From: Arthrobacter sp. 260
Lineage (GTDB): Bacteria; Actinomycetota; Actinomycetes; Actinomycetales; Micrococcaceae
Assembly: GCF_013116745.1 (NCBI RefSeq)
Contig: NZ_JABFOE010000009.1
Location: 62,001-126,000, forward strand
Direction: 5' to 3'
DNA: 64,000 bases
Position numbers and translations under genes: made by a program. Position 1 is the first letter of the stretch. The number at the start of each line of letters is the position of its first letter. The notes below the pieces were generated by a model, which worked only from the letters and a program-made list of their open reading frames with translations, did no database searches and had not been told where the DNA came from. Positions 35,454-45,323 of this stretch are shown here, one piece after another.

Positions 35454-36188
35454 ATGAAAACTTCGACACGTCGCACTGTCACCACCTCCGCGCTCGCCGT
35501 CACCACCGCCGGCCTGATGGCACTGGGCCTCGGCACAGCATCAGCACACGTGAACGTCAGTCCCGCCAGTACCACCGCCGGCGGTTACACGCAGCTGAAC
35601 TTCTCAGTGCCCAGTGAATCTGACACCGCGCTGACCGAGAAGATCGAGGTCCAGTTGCCAACGGATTCGCCCTTCACCTCGGTCCGGGCGAAGCCGGTCG
35701 AGGGCTGGACCGCCGAAGTAGTCCGCGGCGAGCTTCCGGAGCCCGTCGAGATTGACGGCGCCACCATTACGGAGGGCGTGCTGTCGGTCATCTGGACGGC
35801 GGACAGTGAGGAAGACCAGCTCACGGCCGACGAGTACCAGATTTTCTCCCTGTCGGTGGGGCGCCTCCCTGAAGAGGGAACCACCGTGACGTTGCCTGCC
35901 ATCCAGACCTACTCTGACGGTAGCGTGTCGAGCTGGGATGAGGTCGCCGAGGAAGGTGCCGAGGAGCCCGAAAGCCCCGCTCCGTCCTTCGTCACCACTG
36001 CCGAGACCGAAGCGGGCGGCCATCACAGCGCGGAAGCAACCGACGAGGCGGAGGCAGCTGACGCCGAACAGGCTTCAGCTACCGAGTCCACCTCCACTCA
36101 GCCGGTCATCTGGGTGGCTCTTGCCGCCGGGTTGCTTGGCCTGGTCGCAGGCGCACTGGCCCTGGTCCGGACCCGCAACACCAAGTAG
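35454..36188 (+). CDS. YcnI-type (DUF1775) copper-binding membrane-anchored protein
   Basis: A 244-residue exported protein. The signal peptide ends in ASAH, which exposes a histidine as the first mature residue (near residue 32); YcnI domains use that N-terminal histidine and a tryptophan to bind copper. The DUF1775 domain runs to about residue 170 (HVNVSPASTTAGGYTQLNF, GWTAEVVRGELP). An acidic, low-complexity linker follows with HH at about 190, and a C-terminal membrane helix ends RTRNTK. AAAGG lies eight bases upstream of ATG 35454. A strong terminator follows. Confidence 0.88.
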   Translation: MKTSTRRTVTTSALAVTTAGLMALGLGTASAHVNVSPASTTAGGYTQLNFSVPSESDTALTEKIEVQLPTDSPFTSVRAKPVEGWTAEVVRGELPEPVEIDGATITEGVLSVIWTADSEEDQLTADEYQIFSLSVGRLPEEGTTVTLPAIQTYSDGSVSSWDEVAEEGAEEPESPAPSFVTTAETEAGGHHSAEATDEAEAADAEQASATESTSTQPVIWVALAAGLLGLVAGALALVRTRNTK

Positions 36189-36202
36189 CGGTCTGTAACG
36201 AT

Positions 36203-36248
36203 CCCTGCGTCAATCGGCTGCGAAGCACGGCGGCCGATTGACGCAGGG
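36203..36248 (+). terminator. Strong hairpin after the YcnI-like gene
   Basis: CCCTGCGTCAATCGGC and GCCGATTGACGCAGGG (16 bp) are exact reverse complements with a 14-base loop. No T tract, but the stem is long and lies 15 bases past the stop. Confidence 0.6.
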
Positions 36249-36272
36249 TCGATCAACGGCGATGGTGAGTCC

Positions 36273-36956
36273 ATGCGTATCCACACTCGGACTTCGTCCA
36301 AAGCCGCTGCCCTCCTCGCGGCCCTGAGCACCATCGTTTTACTCGCGGGCTGTGGAACCTCAGATCCCACCGACCAGGACACCACTACACCCGCGGCTGA
36401 GGTCAGCGCGTCGGCCCCGGCCACTGAAGAACCCACCGAGGAACAAAGCGAGGCGGCCTCTCCAGCGCCCGACACCTCGACCACCCCCACCGGCGAACCT
36501 TCCGGGGAGCCGACAGCCTCCGAGCCCGCCGAGGCTGGAATGTGCACGGCAGCAGATCTCTCAGCGGTGGTGGAGACCCCGATGGGTGCGGGCGGCGCCG
36601 GAACGGTGGAGCGCACCCTCATCCTCTCGAATGCCTCGGACGCGGAATGCACCATGACCGGCTACCCGGGGGTGTCCTATGTGGATGCAGCCGAGGCTCA
36701 GGTTGGCGCTCCCGCTGACCGGGAACCCGGCGTCGAGGTTCCCACGGTAGTCCTGGAACCGGGGCAGTCGGCGATTGCCACCCTCCTGCAGACGAACGCC
36801 CAGAACTATGGGGACGAATGCAACCTTACCGATACCACCGGAGTGCGCATCTATCCGCCGGGCGCCACCGATTCGCTGATCGCGCTCCAGGAATCAGTAG
36901 GGTGCACTGCCGAGGACATTGTCCTGATGACCGTCGGCCCCATGGTCGCCATGTAG
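36273..36956 (+). CDS. DUF4232 lipoprotein
   Basis: A 227-residue secreted lipoprotein. The lipobox LLAGC puts the lipidated cysteine at residue 27. A long acidic, proline- and threonine-rich linker (residues 30-85) leads to a DUF4232 domain (CTAADLSAVVE, near 90 to the end) with conserved cysteines in ECTMTGYPG and DECNLTD. Function is unknown; the domain is common on actinobacterial cell surfaces. It stands alone downstream of a terminator. Confidence 0.82.
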   Translation: MRIHTRTSSKAAALLAALSTIVLLAGCGTSDPTDQDTTTPAAEVSASAPATEEPTEEQSEAASPAPDTSTTPTGEPSGEPTASEPAEAGMCTAADLSAVVETPMGAGGAGTVERTLILSNASDAECTMTGYPGVSYVDAAEAQVGAPADREPGVEVPTVVLEPGQSAIATLLQTNAQNYGDECNLTDTTGVRIYPPGATDSLIALQESVGCTAEDIVLMTVGPMVAM

Positions 36957-36970
36957 GGATCCTTCCCATC

Positions 36971-36999
36971 CCGTCCCGGGAACCATCCGGCCGGGGCGG
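36971..36999 (+). terminator. Hairpin after the DUF4232 gene
   Basis: CCGTCCCGG (36971-36979) and CCGGGGCGG (36991-36999) pair over nine bases in RNA, with one G-U. It lies between convergent stops. Confidence 0.45.
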
Positions 37000-37012
37000 A
37001 CGAACCGGTGGG

Positions 37013-37540
37013 CTACCTCGCGGCGGTAGCCGGAACGGACTCTGTAGCGTGCCGCTGGGTGAGCAGCACGTGCCGCAGCCGGCCAGCTGCGAGCGCGAAG
37101 ACAGCGGCGGTGAGCAACTGGAGCGTGAGGGTCAGCCAGGTTTGGTGCGCCACGACGGCCCCCACCCCGGCAAGAAACGCGAAGACCCCCGCGGTCACCA
37201 TGACCCGACCGCGTTCCAGCAGGCCGTACGCCACCAGGCCCAGGCCCAGCACAATCCACCCACCCAAGCCACGCAGTACCCCGATTGACCCGCCGAGCAA
37301 GGCTCCGAGCTCCAACGCGACGGCCAGCACCAGGTAGGTGCCCGAGTTTGCGTTGATCGCTGGCGGGTTGCGCACCAGCCACGGGCCGGCCACCAGGATC
37401 AGCACCAGCGTGGCCACCACGAAGTAGGCGGCCACCGCACCGGTATTTTCACCCGCGAGCAGGCTCGCTACGGCACCACCGACAAAGAGCACCGACACTC
37501 CGGCCAATGGGACCCAGTTGTTGCCTACCTGGCCACTCAT
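37013..37540 (-). CDS. Polytopic membrane protein of unknown function
   Basis: A 175-residue protein with about six or seven hydrophobic helices (residues 11-27, 33-52, 67-80, 83-104, 109-125, 135-153). It has no catalytic motif that I can recognise. The start is ATG 37540, because GAGGAAAGG lies eight bases upstream; 18 further in-frame codons to 37594 would overlap the lhr leader. It is divergent from lhr and convergent with the DUF4232 gene. Confidence 0.72.
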   Translation of the reverse strand: MSGQVGNNWVPLAGVSVLFVGGAVASLLAGENTGAVAAYFVVATLVLILVAGPWLVRNPPAINANSGTYLVLAVALELGALLGGSIGVLRGLGGWIVLGLGLVAYGLLERGRVMVTAGVFAFLAGVGAVVAHQTWLTLTLQLLTAAVFALAAGRLRHVLLTQRHATESVPATAAR

Positions 37541-37663
37541 GCGTGCGCCTTTCCTCCTGCAGCGGGGCGTTCTACCTTGAAAGCTACCCCTCATTCGCCC
37601 GCGGCGCGGGAGCCTACGCCCGCTGAATCACAAAATGTCAGCAGGCTGCGAGATGATAAACCG

Positions 37664-40600
37664 GTGACTTCGGTGCTGGATAGGTTCACCCCCGCGACTC
37701 ATCAGTGGTTCGCCGGGGCCTTCGCCGCGCCCACCTCCGCACAGGAGGGGGCCTGGAACGCCATCTCGGCGGGCTCCAACGCCCTGGTGATCGCACCCAC
37801 CGGTTCCGGCAAGACCCTCGCAGCGTTCCTCTGGGCCCTGGACAAGTTCATCGCCGCCGGCGCCGACGACACGGGTCTCCTCGCCAAGGGGACAACAGCC
37901 AAGGGAAAGGCAGCGGGCAAGGAGGTGCCGGCGAAAAAGCGCGGCACCCGGGTCCTGTACATATCGCCGTTGAAAGCCCTCGGCGTCGACGTCGAACGCA
38001 ACCTGCGCGCACCCATGATCGGGATTACCCAAACGGCAAAACGACTGGGACTGCCAGCCCCCTCCATCACGGTGGGGGTGCGCTCAGGTGATACCTCGCA
38101 GGCCGACCGGCGCGCTCTGCTGACCCGCCCGCCGGACATTCTCATCACCACGCCGGAATCGTTATTCCTGATGCTGACGTCCAAGGCCAGGGAAACCCTC
38201 ACCGACGTCGACACGGTCATCGTCGATGAGGTCCATGCGGTGGCAGGATCCAAGCGCGGCGCGCACCTTGCGGTGTCGCTGGCCCGGCTGGATGCGCTCC
38301 TGGAAAAACCGGTGCAGCGGATCGGGCTGTCGGCCACCGTGGAACCCCAGGAAACGGTCGCCCGCTTCCTCGGCGGCAATGCGCCGGTGGAAATTGTCGC
38401 CCCGCCGTCGAAGAAGCAGTGGGACCTGACTGTCACGGTGCCGGTGGAGGACATGACCGAGCTGGGCGGACCGCCCACCCAGAACGGTGGCGATGACACC
38501 GACGGTGACACCTACGGCGCCGAAGCAGTCCCCCAGGGGAGCATCTGGCCCCACGTCGAGGAGAAGATTGTCGACCTGATTCAGGCGAACCGCTCGACGA
38601 TCGTGTTCGCCAACTCCCGTCGGTTGGCCGAACGGCTGACCGCCCGCCTGAACGAAATCCATGCCGAACGACTGGAGGCTGCCGCGCTGCGGGCGGCAGG
38701 ACCAGACGGAGCGGACCCCGTCTCCGGACAGCCCGCTGGGCAGCGGGCAGGGCAGGCGCCCCCCGCCCAGCTGATGGGCCAGGCTGGCCAGACCGACGGC
38801 GCCGAGCCGCTCCTCGCTCGGGCCCACCACGGCTCGGTGTCCAAGGACCAGCGGGCGCTGATCGAGGATGACCTCAAATCCGGCCGGTTGCGCTGCGTCG
38901 TGGCGACGTCCTCGCTGGAACTGGGCATCGACATGGGTGCCGTTGACCTGGTGGTCCAGGTCGAATCGCCCTACTCGGTGGCCAGCGGCCTGCAACGGGT
39001 GGGCCGCGCTGGCCACCAGGTGGGTGAGGTATCCCAGGGCGTGCTCTTCCCCAAACACCGCGGGGACCTGGTCAACACTGCGGTCACTGTGGAACGGATG
39101 CTCGCAGGGAAGATCGAGCCCCTGTATATTCCCGCGAATCCGCTGGACATCCTGGCGCAGCAGACGGTGGCAGCGGCAGCCCTGGGCACCATCGACGTGG
39201 AGGAATGGTTCGACGTCGTCCGACGCTCCGCACCGTTTGCCACGCTGCCCCGATCGGCGTTCGACGCGACCCTGGACCTGCTGGCCGGCCGGTACCCCTC
39301 GGACGAGTTCGCTGAGCTGCGCCCCCGGATCATCTGGGACCGGGTGGAGGGCACCATTACTGGTCGGCCCGGTGCCCAGCGTCTGGCTGTCACCTCCGGC
39401 GGCACCATCCCCGACCGCGGACTGTTCGGGGTCTTCCTGGTGGGCTCCGCCGAACCTGGGACGGGCGGCAAACAGGGCGGACGGCGGGTCGGCGAACTCG
39501 ACGAGGAGATGGTCTACGAGTCACGGGTGGGCGACGTGTTTGCCCTCGGCGCCACCAGCTGGCGGATCGAGGACATCACCCACGACCGGGTGCTCGTCTC
39601 CCCCGCCTTCGGTCAGCCGGGCAGACTGCCGTTCTGGAAAGGAGACTCCCTTGGCCGTCCCGTGGAACTGGGCCGCGCGGTTGGCGCCTTCGTCCGCGAA
39701 ACGTCCCTCGCTTCGCCCGAGGACGCGCAGGCACGGTGCAAAGCGATCGGCCTGGACGACTGGGCCTCGGGCAACCTCCTGACCTACCTCTCGGAGCAGC
39801 GGGCAGCTACCGAAATAGTGCCCAACGACCGGACGCTGGTGGTCGAACGGTTCCACGACGAGCTCGGCGACTGGCGGGTCATCCTGCACAGCCCGTTCGG
39901 CATGCCGGTTCACGCTCCCTGGGCCCTCGCCGTCGGAGCCCGCCTCGAGCAGCGGTACGGCATGGACGGCTCGGCGATGGCGTCCGACGACGGGATCGTG
40001 CTGCGGGTACCACTGATGGAGGACGAGCCGCCGGGGGCGGAACTGTTCCTGTTCGACGCGGAGGAACTCGACGGAATTGTCACCACCGAGGTGGGTGGCT
40101 CGGCACTGTTCGCTTCACGGTTCCGCGAATGCGCGGCCCGCGCTCTCCTGCTCCCCCGCCAGAACCCGGGAAAACGGTCCCCGCTCTGGCAGCAGCGGCA
40201 GCGTTCAGCGCAGTTGCTCGACGTCGCCCGGAAGTATCCGACGTTCCCGATCGTGCTCGAAACGGTCCGCGAGTGCCTGCAGGACGTCTACGACCTGCCC
40301 GCCCTAAAGGACATCGCCGCGAGCATCGAACGCCGGGAACTGCGGATCGTGGAGACCACCACCTCCCAGCCGTCGCCGTTCGCCCGCTCCATGCTGTTCG
40401 GCTACGTGGCCTCGTTCCTCTATGAGGGGGACTCGCCGCTGGCCGAACGGCGGGCGGCCGCCCTCTCCCTGGACCCCACCCTGCTCAACGAACTGCTGGG
40501 GCGGGCCGAACTGCGTGAACTTCTCGATCCGGGGGTCATCGCCTCCACGGAGAGCGAACTGCAGCGCCTCGCCCCGGACCGGTTGGTGCGCGGGCTTGAG

Positions 40601-42505
40601 GGGGTAGCGGACCTGCTGAGGCTTCTGGGGCCCCTGACCACCCGCGAGGTGGCGGAGCGCTTCGAAACACCCGAAGACTCCGGCGACACCCCGGCCACCG
40701 ACCTGGTGGGCCCGTTACTCACCCAACTGGTGCAAGCCAACCGGGCACTGCAGGTGTTCGTCGCCGGCGAGGAACGCTGGTCAGCGGTCGAGGATGCCGC
40801 CAGGCTGCGCGACGCACTCGGGGTCCCGCTGCCGATGGGGATCCCCCTTGCATTCATTGAACCGGTCGCGGATCCCCTCGGGGACCTGGTGGGGCGCTAC
40901 GCTCGCACCCATGGGCCGTTCACCGTCGTCGAAACGGCCCAGCGCCTGGGCCTTGGCGTTGCCGTGGTGCTGACCGCCCTGCAGCGGCTCGCCGCCGACG
41001 GCCGGGTGGTGGAGGGCGAGTTCCGCCCGGTTGCCTCCCTCCCGGAAACAACCTCGGAGACCACCCATACCGCGTCGCCCAGCGAGTGGTGCGACGTCGA
41101 AGTGCTCCGCAGGCTCCGTCGCCGGTCCCTGGCCGCCCTCCGGCAGGAGGTGGAACCTGTGGATCCGGCCGCCTATGGCAGGTTCCTTCCCGCCTGGCAG
41201 CATGTCGGGTCCACCCTGCGCGGACTCGACGGTGTGGCCACCGTCGTCGACCAGCTCTCGGGGGTACCCATCCCGGCATCCGCCTGGGAACCGCTGATTC
41301 TCGGTTCCCGGGTGGCCAACTACACGCCGGCGATGCTCGACGAGTTGACGGCGACCGGCGAGGTGGTCTGGTCCGGAGACGGATCCCTGCCCGGCAACGA
41401 CGGATGGATCGCGCTGCACCTGGCGGAGAACGCGCCGCTCACCCTCCGACCCGATCCCGTGTTCGACCCGTCAACACTGCAACTGAACCTGCTCGAACTG
41501 CTGGACCGGGGCGGTGCCTACTTCTTCCGGCAACTCGTTGAGTCCCTGGACTCCGCGGCGCCGCTGAACGACACCGAGGTGGTCAGCGCCCTGTGGGAAC
41601 TGGTGTGGGCCGGGCGGATCAGCAATGACACCTTCACGCCGGTGCGCAGCCTGCTCGCTGGCGGCAAGACCGCGCACAAACAGCGTGCCGCCCCACCCCG
41701 CGCCCGCTCCTCCCGGCTGGGCCGGCTGGGCCGTGCCCCCGGGGCGTCGTTGACCGGTTCCTCAATGCGGATGTCAGGGGCCGACGACGGCGCCCGCGGC
41801 TACCAGCGCAGCACCCCGCCGATGGCGGCGGGACGGTGGACCATGCTGCCGCCCGTGGAGGCGGAGACCACAGTCCACGCGCATGCCACTGCTGAACTGC
41901 TGCTGGACCGGTATGGAGTAGTCACCCGGGGCTCGGTGGGCAGCGAGGGCACCCCCGGTGGGTTCGGCCTGCAGTACAAGGTCCTGGCCCGGCTCGAGGA
42001 GATGGGCCGGTGCCGGCGCGGGTACTTCATCGAACACCTCGGCGCCGCCCAGTTCGCGGTCCCCGCGACGGTGGACCGGCTGCGCTCGTTCGGCGCCGAC
42101 GCACAACAGGAACGACGCCCCGGTGAGGACCCCGGCGTCGTGCGGTCCTCGATCGCCCTCGCCGCAACGGATCCAGCCAATCCCTACGGGGCCGCGCTGG
42201 CGTGGCCTTCCTCCGACGGCGGGCACCGTCCCGGCCGGAAGGCTGGCGCGCTGGTGATTCTTCAGGACGGGCACCTGGCCCTGTATGTGGAGCGGGGCGG
42301 GAAGACTGTGCTGGCGTTCACCGATGATTCGGCGGCGCTGCACGCCGCGGCCGGCGCCTTGGTTGCCATTATCCGCCGGGGCGCGGCCGAAAAGATGGCG
42401 ATCGAGAAGGTGAACGGGGAACCGGTACTGGACTCGGAGGTGGGCCGCGCGCTGACCGCTGCGGGGTTCTACTCCACCCCGCGGGGACTGAGGATTCGTG
42501 CCTGA
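37664..42505 (+). CDS. lhr: Large ATP-dependent helicase Lhr
   Basis: A 1613-residue superfamily 2 DNA helicase of the long Lhr group, which tracks 3'-5' on single-stranded DNA and unwinds RNA:DNA hybrids. Motif I APTGSGKT (near 43-50), motif II DEVH (near 189), motif III SATVEP, and motif VI QRVGRAGHQ are all present, followed by the winged-helix and Lhr C-terminal domains. An unusual Gln/Gly/Ala-rich insertion (GQPAGQRAGQAPP, near 350-380) lies between motifs III and IV. The start is GTG 37664, six bases after GATGAT and just before the conserved LDRFTPATHQWF; TTG 37577 would add 29 low-complexity residues. It overlaps nei2 by eight bases, so the two are coupled. Confidence 0.92.
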   Translation: MTSVLDRFTPATHQWFAGAFAAPTSAQEGAWNAISAGSNALVIAPTGSGKTLAAFLWALDKFIAAGADDTGLLAKGTTAKGKAAGKEVPAKKRGTRVLYISPLKALGVDVERNLRAPMIGITQTAKRLGLPAPSITVGVRSGDTSQADRRALLTRPPDILITTPESLFLMLTSKARETLTDVDTVIVDEVHAVAGSKRGAHLAVSLARLDALLEKPVQRIGLSATVEPQETVARFLGGNAPVEIVAPPSKKQWDLTVTVPVEDMTELGGPPTQNGGDDTDGDTYGAEAVPQGSIWPHVEEKIVDLIQANRSTIVFANSRRLAERLTARLNEIHAERLEAAALRAAGPDGADPVSGQPAGQRAGQAPPAQLMGQAGQTDGAEPLLARAHHGSVSKDQRALIEDDLKSGRLRCVVATSSLELGIDMGAVDLVVQVESPYSVASGLQRVGRAGHQVGEVSQGVLFPKHRGDLVNTAVTVERMLAGKIEPLYIPANPLDILAQQTVAAAALGTIDVEEWFDVVRRSAPFATLPRSAFDATLDLLAGRYPSDEFAELRPRIIWDRVEGTITGRPGAQRLAVTSGGTIPDRGLFGVFLVGSAEPGTGGKQGGRRVGELDEEMVYESRVGDVFALGATSWRIEDITHDRVLVSPAFGQPGRLPFWKGDSLGRPVELGRAVGAFVRETSLASPEDAQARCKAIGLDDWASGNLLTYLSEQRAATEIVPNDRTLVVERFHDELGDWRVILHSPFGMPVHAPWALAVGARLEQRYGMDGSAMASDDGIVLRVPLMEDEPPGAELFLFDAEELDGIVTTEVGGSALFASRFRECAARALLLPRQNPGKRSPLWQQRQRSAQLLDVARKYPTFPIVLETVRECLQDVYDLPALKDIAASIERRELRIVETTTSQPSPFARSMLFGYVASFLYEGDSPLAERRAAALSLDPTLLNELLGRAELRELLDPGVIASTESELQRLAPDRLVRGLEGVADLLRLLGPLTTREVAERFETPEDSGDTPATDLVGPLLTQLVQANRALQVFVAGEERWSAVEDAARLRDALGVPLPMGIPLAFIEPVADPLGDLVGRYARTHGPFTVVETAQRLGLGVAVVLTALQRLAADGRVVEGEFRPVASLPETTSETTHTASPSEWCDVEVLRRLRRRSLAALRQEVEPVDPAAYGRFLPAWQHVGSTLRGLDGVATVVDQLSGVPIPASAWEPLILGSRVANYTPAMLDELTATGEVVWSGDGSLPGNDGWIALHLAENAPLTLRPDPVFDPSTLQLNLLELLDRGGAYFFRQLVESLDSAAPLNDTEVVSALWELVWAGRISNDTFTPVRSLLAGGKTAHKQRAAPPRARSSRLGRLGRAPGASLTGSSMRMSGADDGARGYQRSTPPMAAGRWTMLPPVEAETTVHAHATAELLLDRYGVVTRGSVGSEGTPGGFGLQYKVLARLEEMGRCRRGYFIEHLGAAQFAVPATVDRLRSFGADAQQERRPGEDPGVVRSSIALAATDPANPYGAALAWPSSDGGHRPGRKAGALVILQDGHLALYVERGGKTVLAFTDDSAALHAAAGALVAIIRRGAAEKMAIEKVNGEPVLDSEVGRALTAAGFYSTPRGLRIRA

Positions 42506-43304
42506 GGGGGATACCGTCTGGCGGGCGGCCCGGGAGCTGAACGCGGCCCTCGCCGGCCGCACCCTGACACGGTGCGATATCCGGGTTCCGAAGTTCGCGA
42601 CTGTGGATTTCACCGGCGAAACAGTGCAGAACGTGGTGGCCAGGGGCAAGCACCTGTTGATCCGGGTGGGCGGCGATGACGGGTGGACCATCCACTCGCA
42701 CCTGAAGATGGAGGGCCTGTGGCACATCTACGCCAAGGGTGCCAAGTGGCGGCGTCCGGCGTTCAAGGCGCGCTGCATCCTGGAGACCCCCGACGCCGCC
42801 GCCGTCGGTTTTGAACTGGGTTTCCTGAAGGTCCTGCCCCGCTCCGGGGAGGAAGAAGCGGTCGGCTACCTGGGCCCGGATCTGCTGGGACCGGACTGGG
42901 ATCCCGAGGAGGCACTGCGACGGCTCAGCTCCCAACCGGACCGCCCGATTGGGCTGGCCCTGCTGGACCAGCGGAACCTGGCGGGGATCGGAAACGTGTA
43001 CCGGTGTGAGCTGTGTTTCCTCGCCGGGGCGCACCCGCTGACCCCGGTGGCGGAAGTCAAGAACCTCCCCCGGATGGTGACGTTGGCGAAGAAACTGCTG
43101 GAAGCGAACAAGGCGCGGTCCACCCGGGCGACCACCGGGAATCTGAGGGGCGACACCCTGTGGGTGTACGGCAGGGAGCACCGCGGTTGCCTGCGCTGCG
43201 GCACCCGGGTCACACTGGAACAGCTCGGGGACAACGAACTGGAACTGCGCGACCTGTATTACTGCCCGTACTGTCAGCCCGCCAGCACCTTGGCCGCCGA
43301 ATGA
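42498..43304 (+). CDS. nei2: Fpg/Nei-family DNA glycosylase (Nei2-like)
   Basis: A base-excision repair enzyme of 268 residues that removes oxidised bases and cuts the abasic site. After initiator methionine removal the catalytic proline is at position 2, in PEGDT. A lysine that completes the beta-F loop region is in ARGKHLLIR. The H2TH motif is near LLDQRNLAGIGNVYRCELC, and the C-terminal zinc finger has CLRCGTRV and YYCPYC (CX2C twice). The start is GTG 42498. The eight-base overlap with lhr makes a two-gene repair operon, as known in other actinobacteria (from memory). Confidence 0.92.
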   Translation: MPEGDTVWRAARELNAALAGRTLTRCDIRVPKFATVDFTGETVQNVVARGKHLLIRVGGDDGWTIHSHLKMEGLWHIYAKGAKWRRPAFKARCILETPDAAAVGFELGFLKVLPRSGEEEAVGYLGPDLLGPDWDPEEALRRLSSQPDRPIGLALLDQRNLAGIGNVYRCELCFLAGAHPLTPVAEVKNLPRMVTLAKKLLEANKARSTRATTGNLRGDTLWVYGREHRGCLRCGTRVTLEQLGDNELELRDLYYCPYCQPASTLAAE

Positions 43305-43332
43305 TTTCACCTACCATCACCCGAGGGGGCCT

Positions 43333-45282
43333 ATGAGCTGGGCAGCGACCCTCCCTGCGTTCGTGGTGGCACTCGCGGTGGTGTTCGGGCCCGGCCTGGC
43401 CTGGGGTGCCGCGCTGGGGTTGCGACGGTTGACCCTGCTGGCCCTCGCCGGTCCTTTCAGCGTCACAGCGGTGGTGCTGTCCGCCGAGGTCGCAGCTTTC
43501 GCTGGGGTGCGGTGGTCGCTACCGCCGGTGCTGGCGGTTACCGCGGTGGTCGCCGGAGCCCTCTGGATCCTGCGCCGCCAGTTCGGGCACCTGATTCACG
43601 GCGCCCCGGTGCCTGCCGAGCCGCCGGCCCGCTGGCGTCTGGTGTTCACCGCGTGGGCGGTTGCTGCAGTGCCGGTGGCAGCGGTGATGTTCTGGATGTT
43701 CGGTGTACCCGAAAACATCGCCCAGTCCCACGACAACATTTTTCACCTCAATGCCCTGCGCTACATTGCCGAGACGGGCAATTCGTCGTCGCTGACCCTG
43801 GGGTATCTGGGGACCCGGGAGGGCACGTTCTATCCGGCAGGGTGGCACGCCGTGGTCTCCCTGGTGATCGCCACAGCGGGCATCCCCCTGACCGCCGCCA
43901 TCAATGTCACGAACCTGGTGCTCATCACCGGGATCTGGAGCGTCGGTTGCCTGTTCCTGGTCAGCCGTCTCACCGGCGAACGCTGGCTGCCTCTCCTGGT
44001 CGCTGGCGTGCTGTCCACCGCGTACAGCTCCTTCCCCTATCTGCTCCTCGAGTTCGGCGTGGTCTACCCGTTCATGCTGTCCATTGCTATCCTTCCCGCA
44101 GCGCTTGGGCTGGTGATCCAGCTGGTGCGGGCCGGTACCGAGGTGTCACTGACCCGTTCCGGGAGTGCCCTGTTACTCCTCGGTCTCCTGCCGGGACTGC
44201 TGCTGGCCCACCCCTCGTCCCTGCTCGGGCTCCTCGCCCTGGCGGCCCCCGCCGTTCTGGCGGTGACGTTCGCCAGGATTCGCACCAGCGGCGGCCGACG
44301 TCGGCTGGTTGCGGTGTCCGGCGCCGCGGCGTTCCTGGTGCTCGCCGCCGTGCTGTGGATGACGGTACGCCCCGCCCGGAGCAGCGCCGACAACTGGGCA
44401 CAGATGGGCGATGCCGGAGGAGCCGTCTCGGAGGTGCTGTTCCACGGCCCGTTGGGCCGCCCGGTCGCGCTCCTGGTCACGGTGCTCACCGCGGTCGGTG
44501 CCGCCGTCGTCCTCTACCTGCGCAGCCACCGGTGGGTGATCGCGATGTACCTCGTGGCTGGCGCCCTGTTTGTGCTCGGCAGCTGGCAGGAAGTCCCCAC
44601 GCTGCGGTGGATTGTCGCGGGTGCCTGGTACAACGATTACTTTCGGATCAGTGCGATGCTCGCACCAGCCGGAATCCTGGTGGCCAGTATCGGCGGCGTC
44701 GCCCTGGCGCAGACCCTGATCCTGGGTCTGCAGAGCCTGCGTGCCCGGCGGGGCACCCCCGAACCCGCCTGGTTCCTGCCAGCGGCGTCAGCAGTCCTGG
44801 TGGTGATCGGCCTGGCCGTCGCGCCGCTGTTCGCGGTGCAGCGGGGAGTCAATGAGGCGGCCTTCCACTACCGGTACACCGAGGATTCCCGGCTGCTGAC
44901 CATCGACGAGCTGACCCTGCTGGAACGGCTCCCGGAGCACGTGCCAGCAGACGCGGTGATCGCGGGCAACCCGTTGACCGGCGCCTCACTGTCCTACGCC
45001 TTCGCCGGCCGGCAGTCACTGCTCCCCTACGGAACCAATCCCGCCACCGAGGAGGCCCGCGTCGTCTTCGACTATCTGGACACCATGCGGCTGAACCCTT
45101 CGGTCTGCGAAGCGGTGCGCAGCACCAACACGGCCTATGTGCTGGACTTCGGGACCGCCTCCGTCCACGGCGGGCGGGCGGTTCCCTTCGCTGGCCTGAA
45201 CGACCTCTCCCTGGCGGCCGGCTTTGAGTTGGTGGACCAGGAAGGCAACGCGTCACTGTACCGAATTGTGGGGTGCAACTAA
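43333..45282 (+). CDS. DUF6541-like polytopic membrane protein
   Basis: A 649-residue protein with about 14 hydrophobic helices. A loop after the second or third helix carries SHDNIFHLNALRYI near 133-146, which resembles the acidic first loop of GT-C glycosyltransferases, and a soluble C-terminal domain of about 140 residues with ADAVIAGNPLTG. I place it in the DUF6541 family; the substrate is unknown, with a cell-envelope glycan role possible. GAGGGGG lies six bases before ATG 43333. It follows nei2 by 28 bases on the same strand, perhaps in one transcript. Confidence 0.78.
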   Translation: MSWAATLPAFVVALAVVFGPGLAWGAALGLRRLTLLALAGPFSVTAVVLSAEVAAFAGVRWSLPPVLAVTAVVAGALWILRRQFGHLIHGAPVPAEPPARWRLVFTAWAVAAVPVAAVMFWMFGVPENIAQSHDNIFHLNALRYIAETGNSSSLTLGYLGTREGTFYPAGWHAVVSLVIATAGIPLTAAINVTNLVLITGIWSVGCLFLVSRLTGERWLPLLVAGVLSTAYSSFPYLLLEFGVVYPFMLSIAILPAALGLVIQLVRAGTEVSLTRSGSALLLLGLLPGLLLAHPSSLLGLLALAAPAVLAVTFARIRTSGGRRRLVAVSGAAAFLVLAAVLWMTVRPARSSADNWAQMGDAGGAVSEVLFHGPLGRPVALLVTVLTAVGAAVVLYLRSHRWVIAMYLVAGALFVLGSWQEVPTLRWIVAGAWYNDYFRISAMLAPAGILVASIGGVALAQTLILGLQSLRARRGTPEPAWFLPAASAVLVVIGLAVAPLFAVQRGVNEAAFHYRYTEDSRLLTIDELTLLERLPEHVPADAVIAGNPLTGASLSYAFAGRQSLLPYGTNPATEEARVVFDYLDTMRLNPSVCEAVRSTNTAYVLDFGTASVHGGRAVPFAGLNDLSLAAGFELVDQEGNASLYRIVGCN

Positions 45283-45311
45283 CGGCTGGCAGTCTGGGGA
45301 CAGCGCACGCG

Positions 45312-45323
45312 TACCCTAGATAG
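45312..45323 (+). promoter_or_regulatory. Leaderless promoter -10 box for the pseudouridine synthase gene
   Basis: TACCCT at 45312-45317, six bases, then GTG 45324 (an in-frame ATG follows directly at 45327). Confidence 0.5.
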
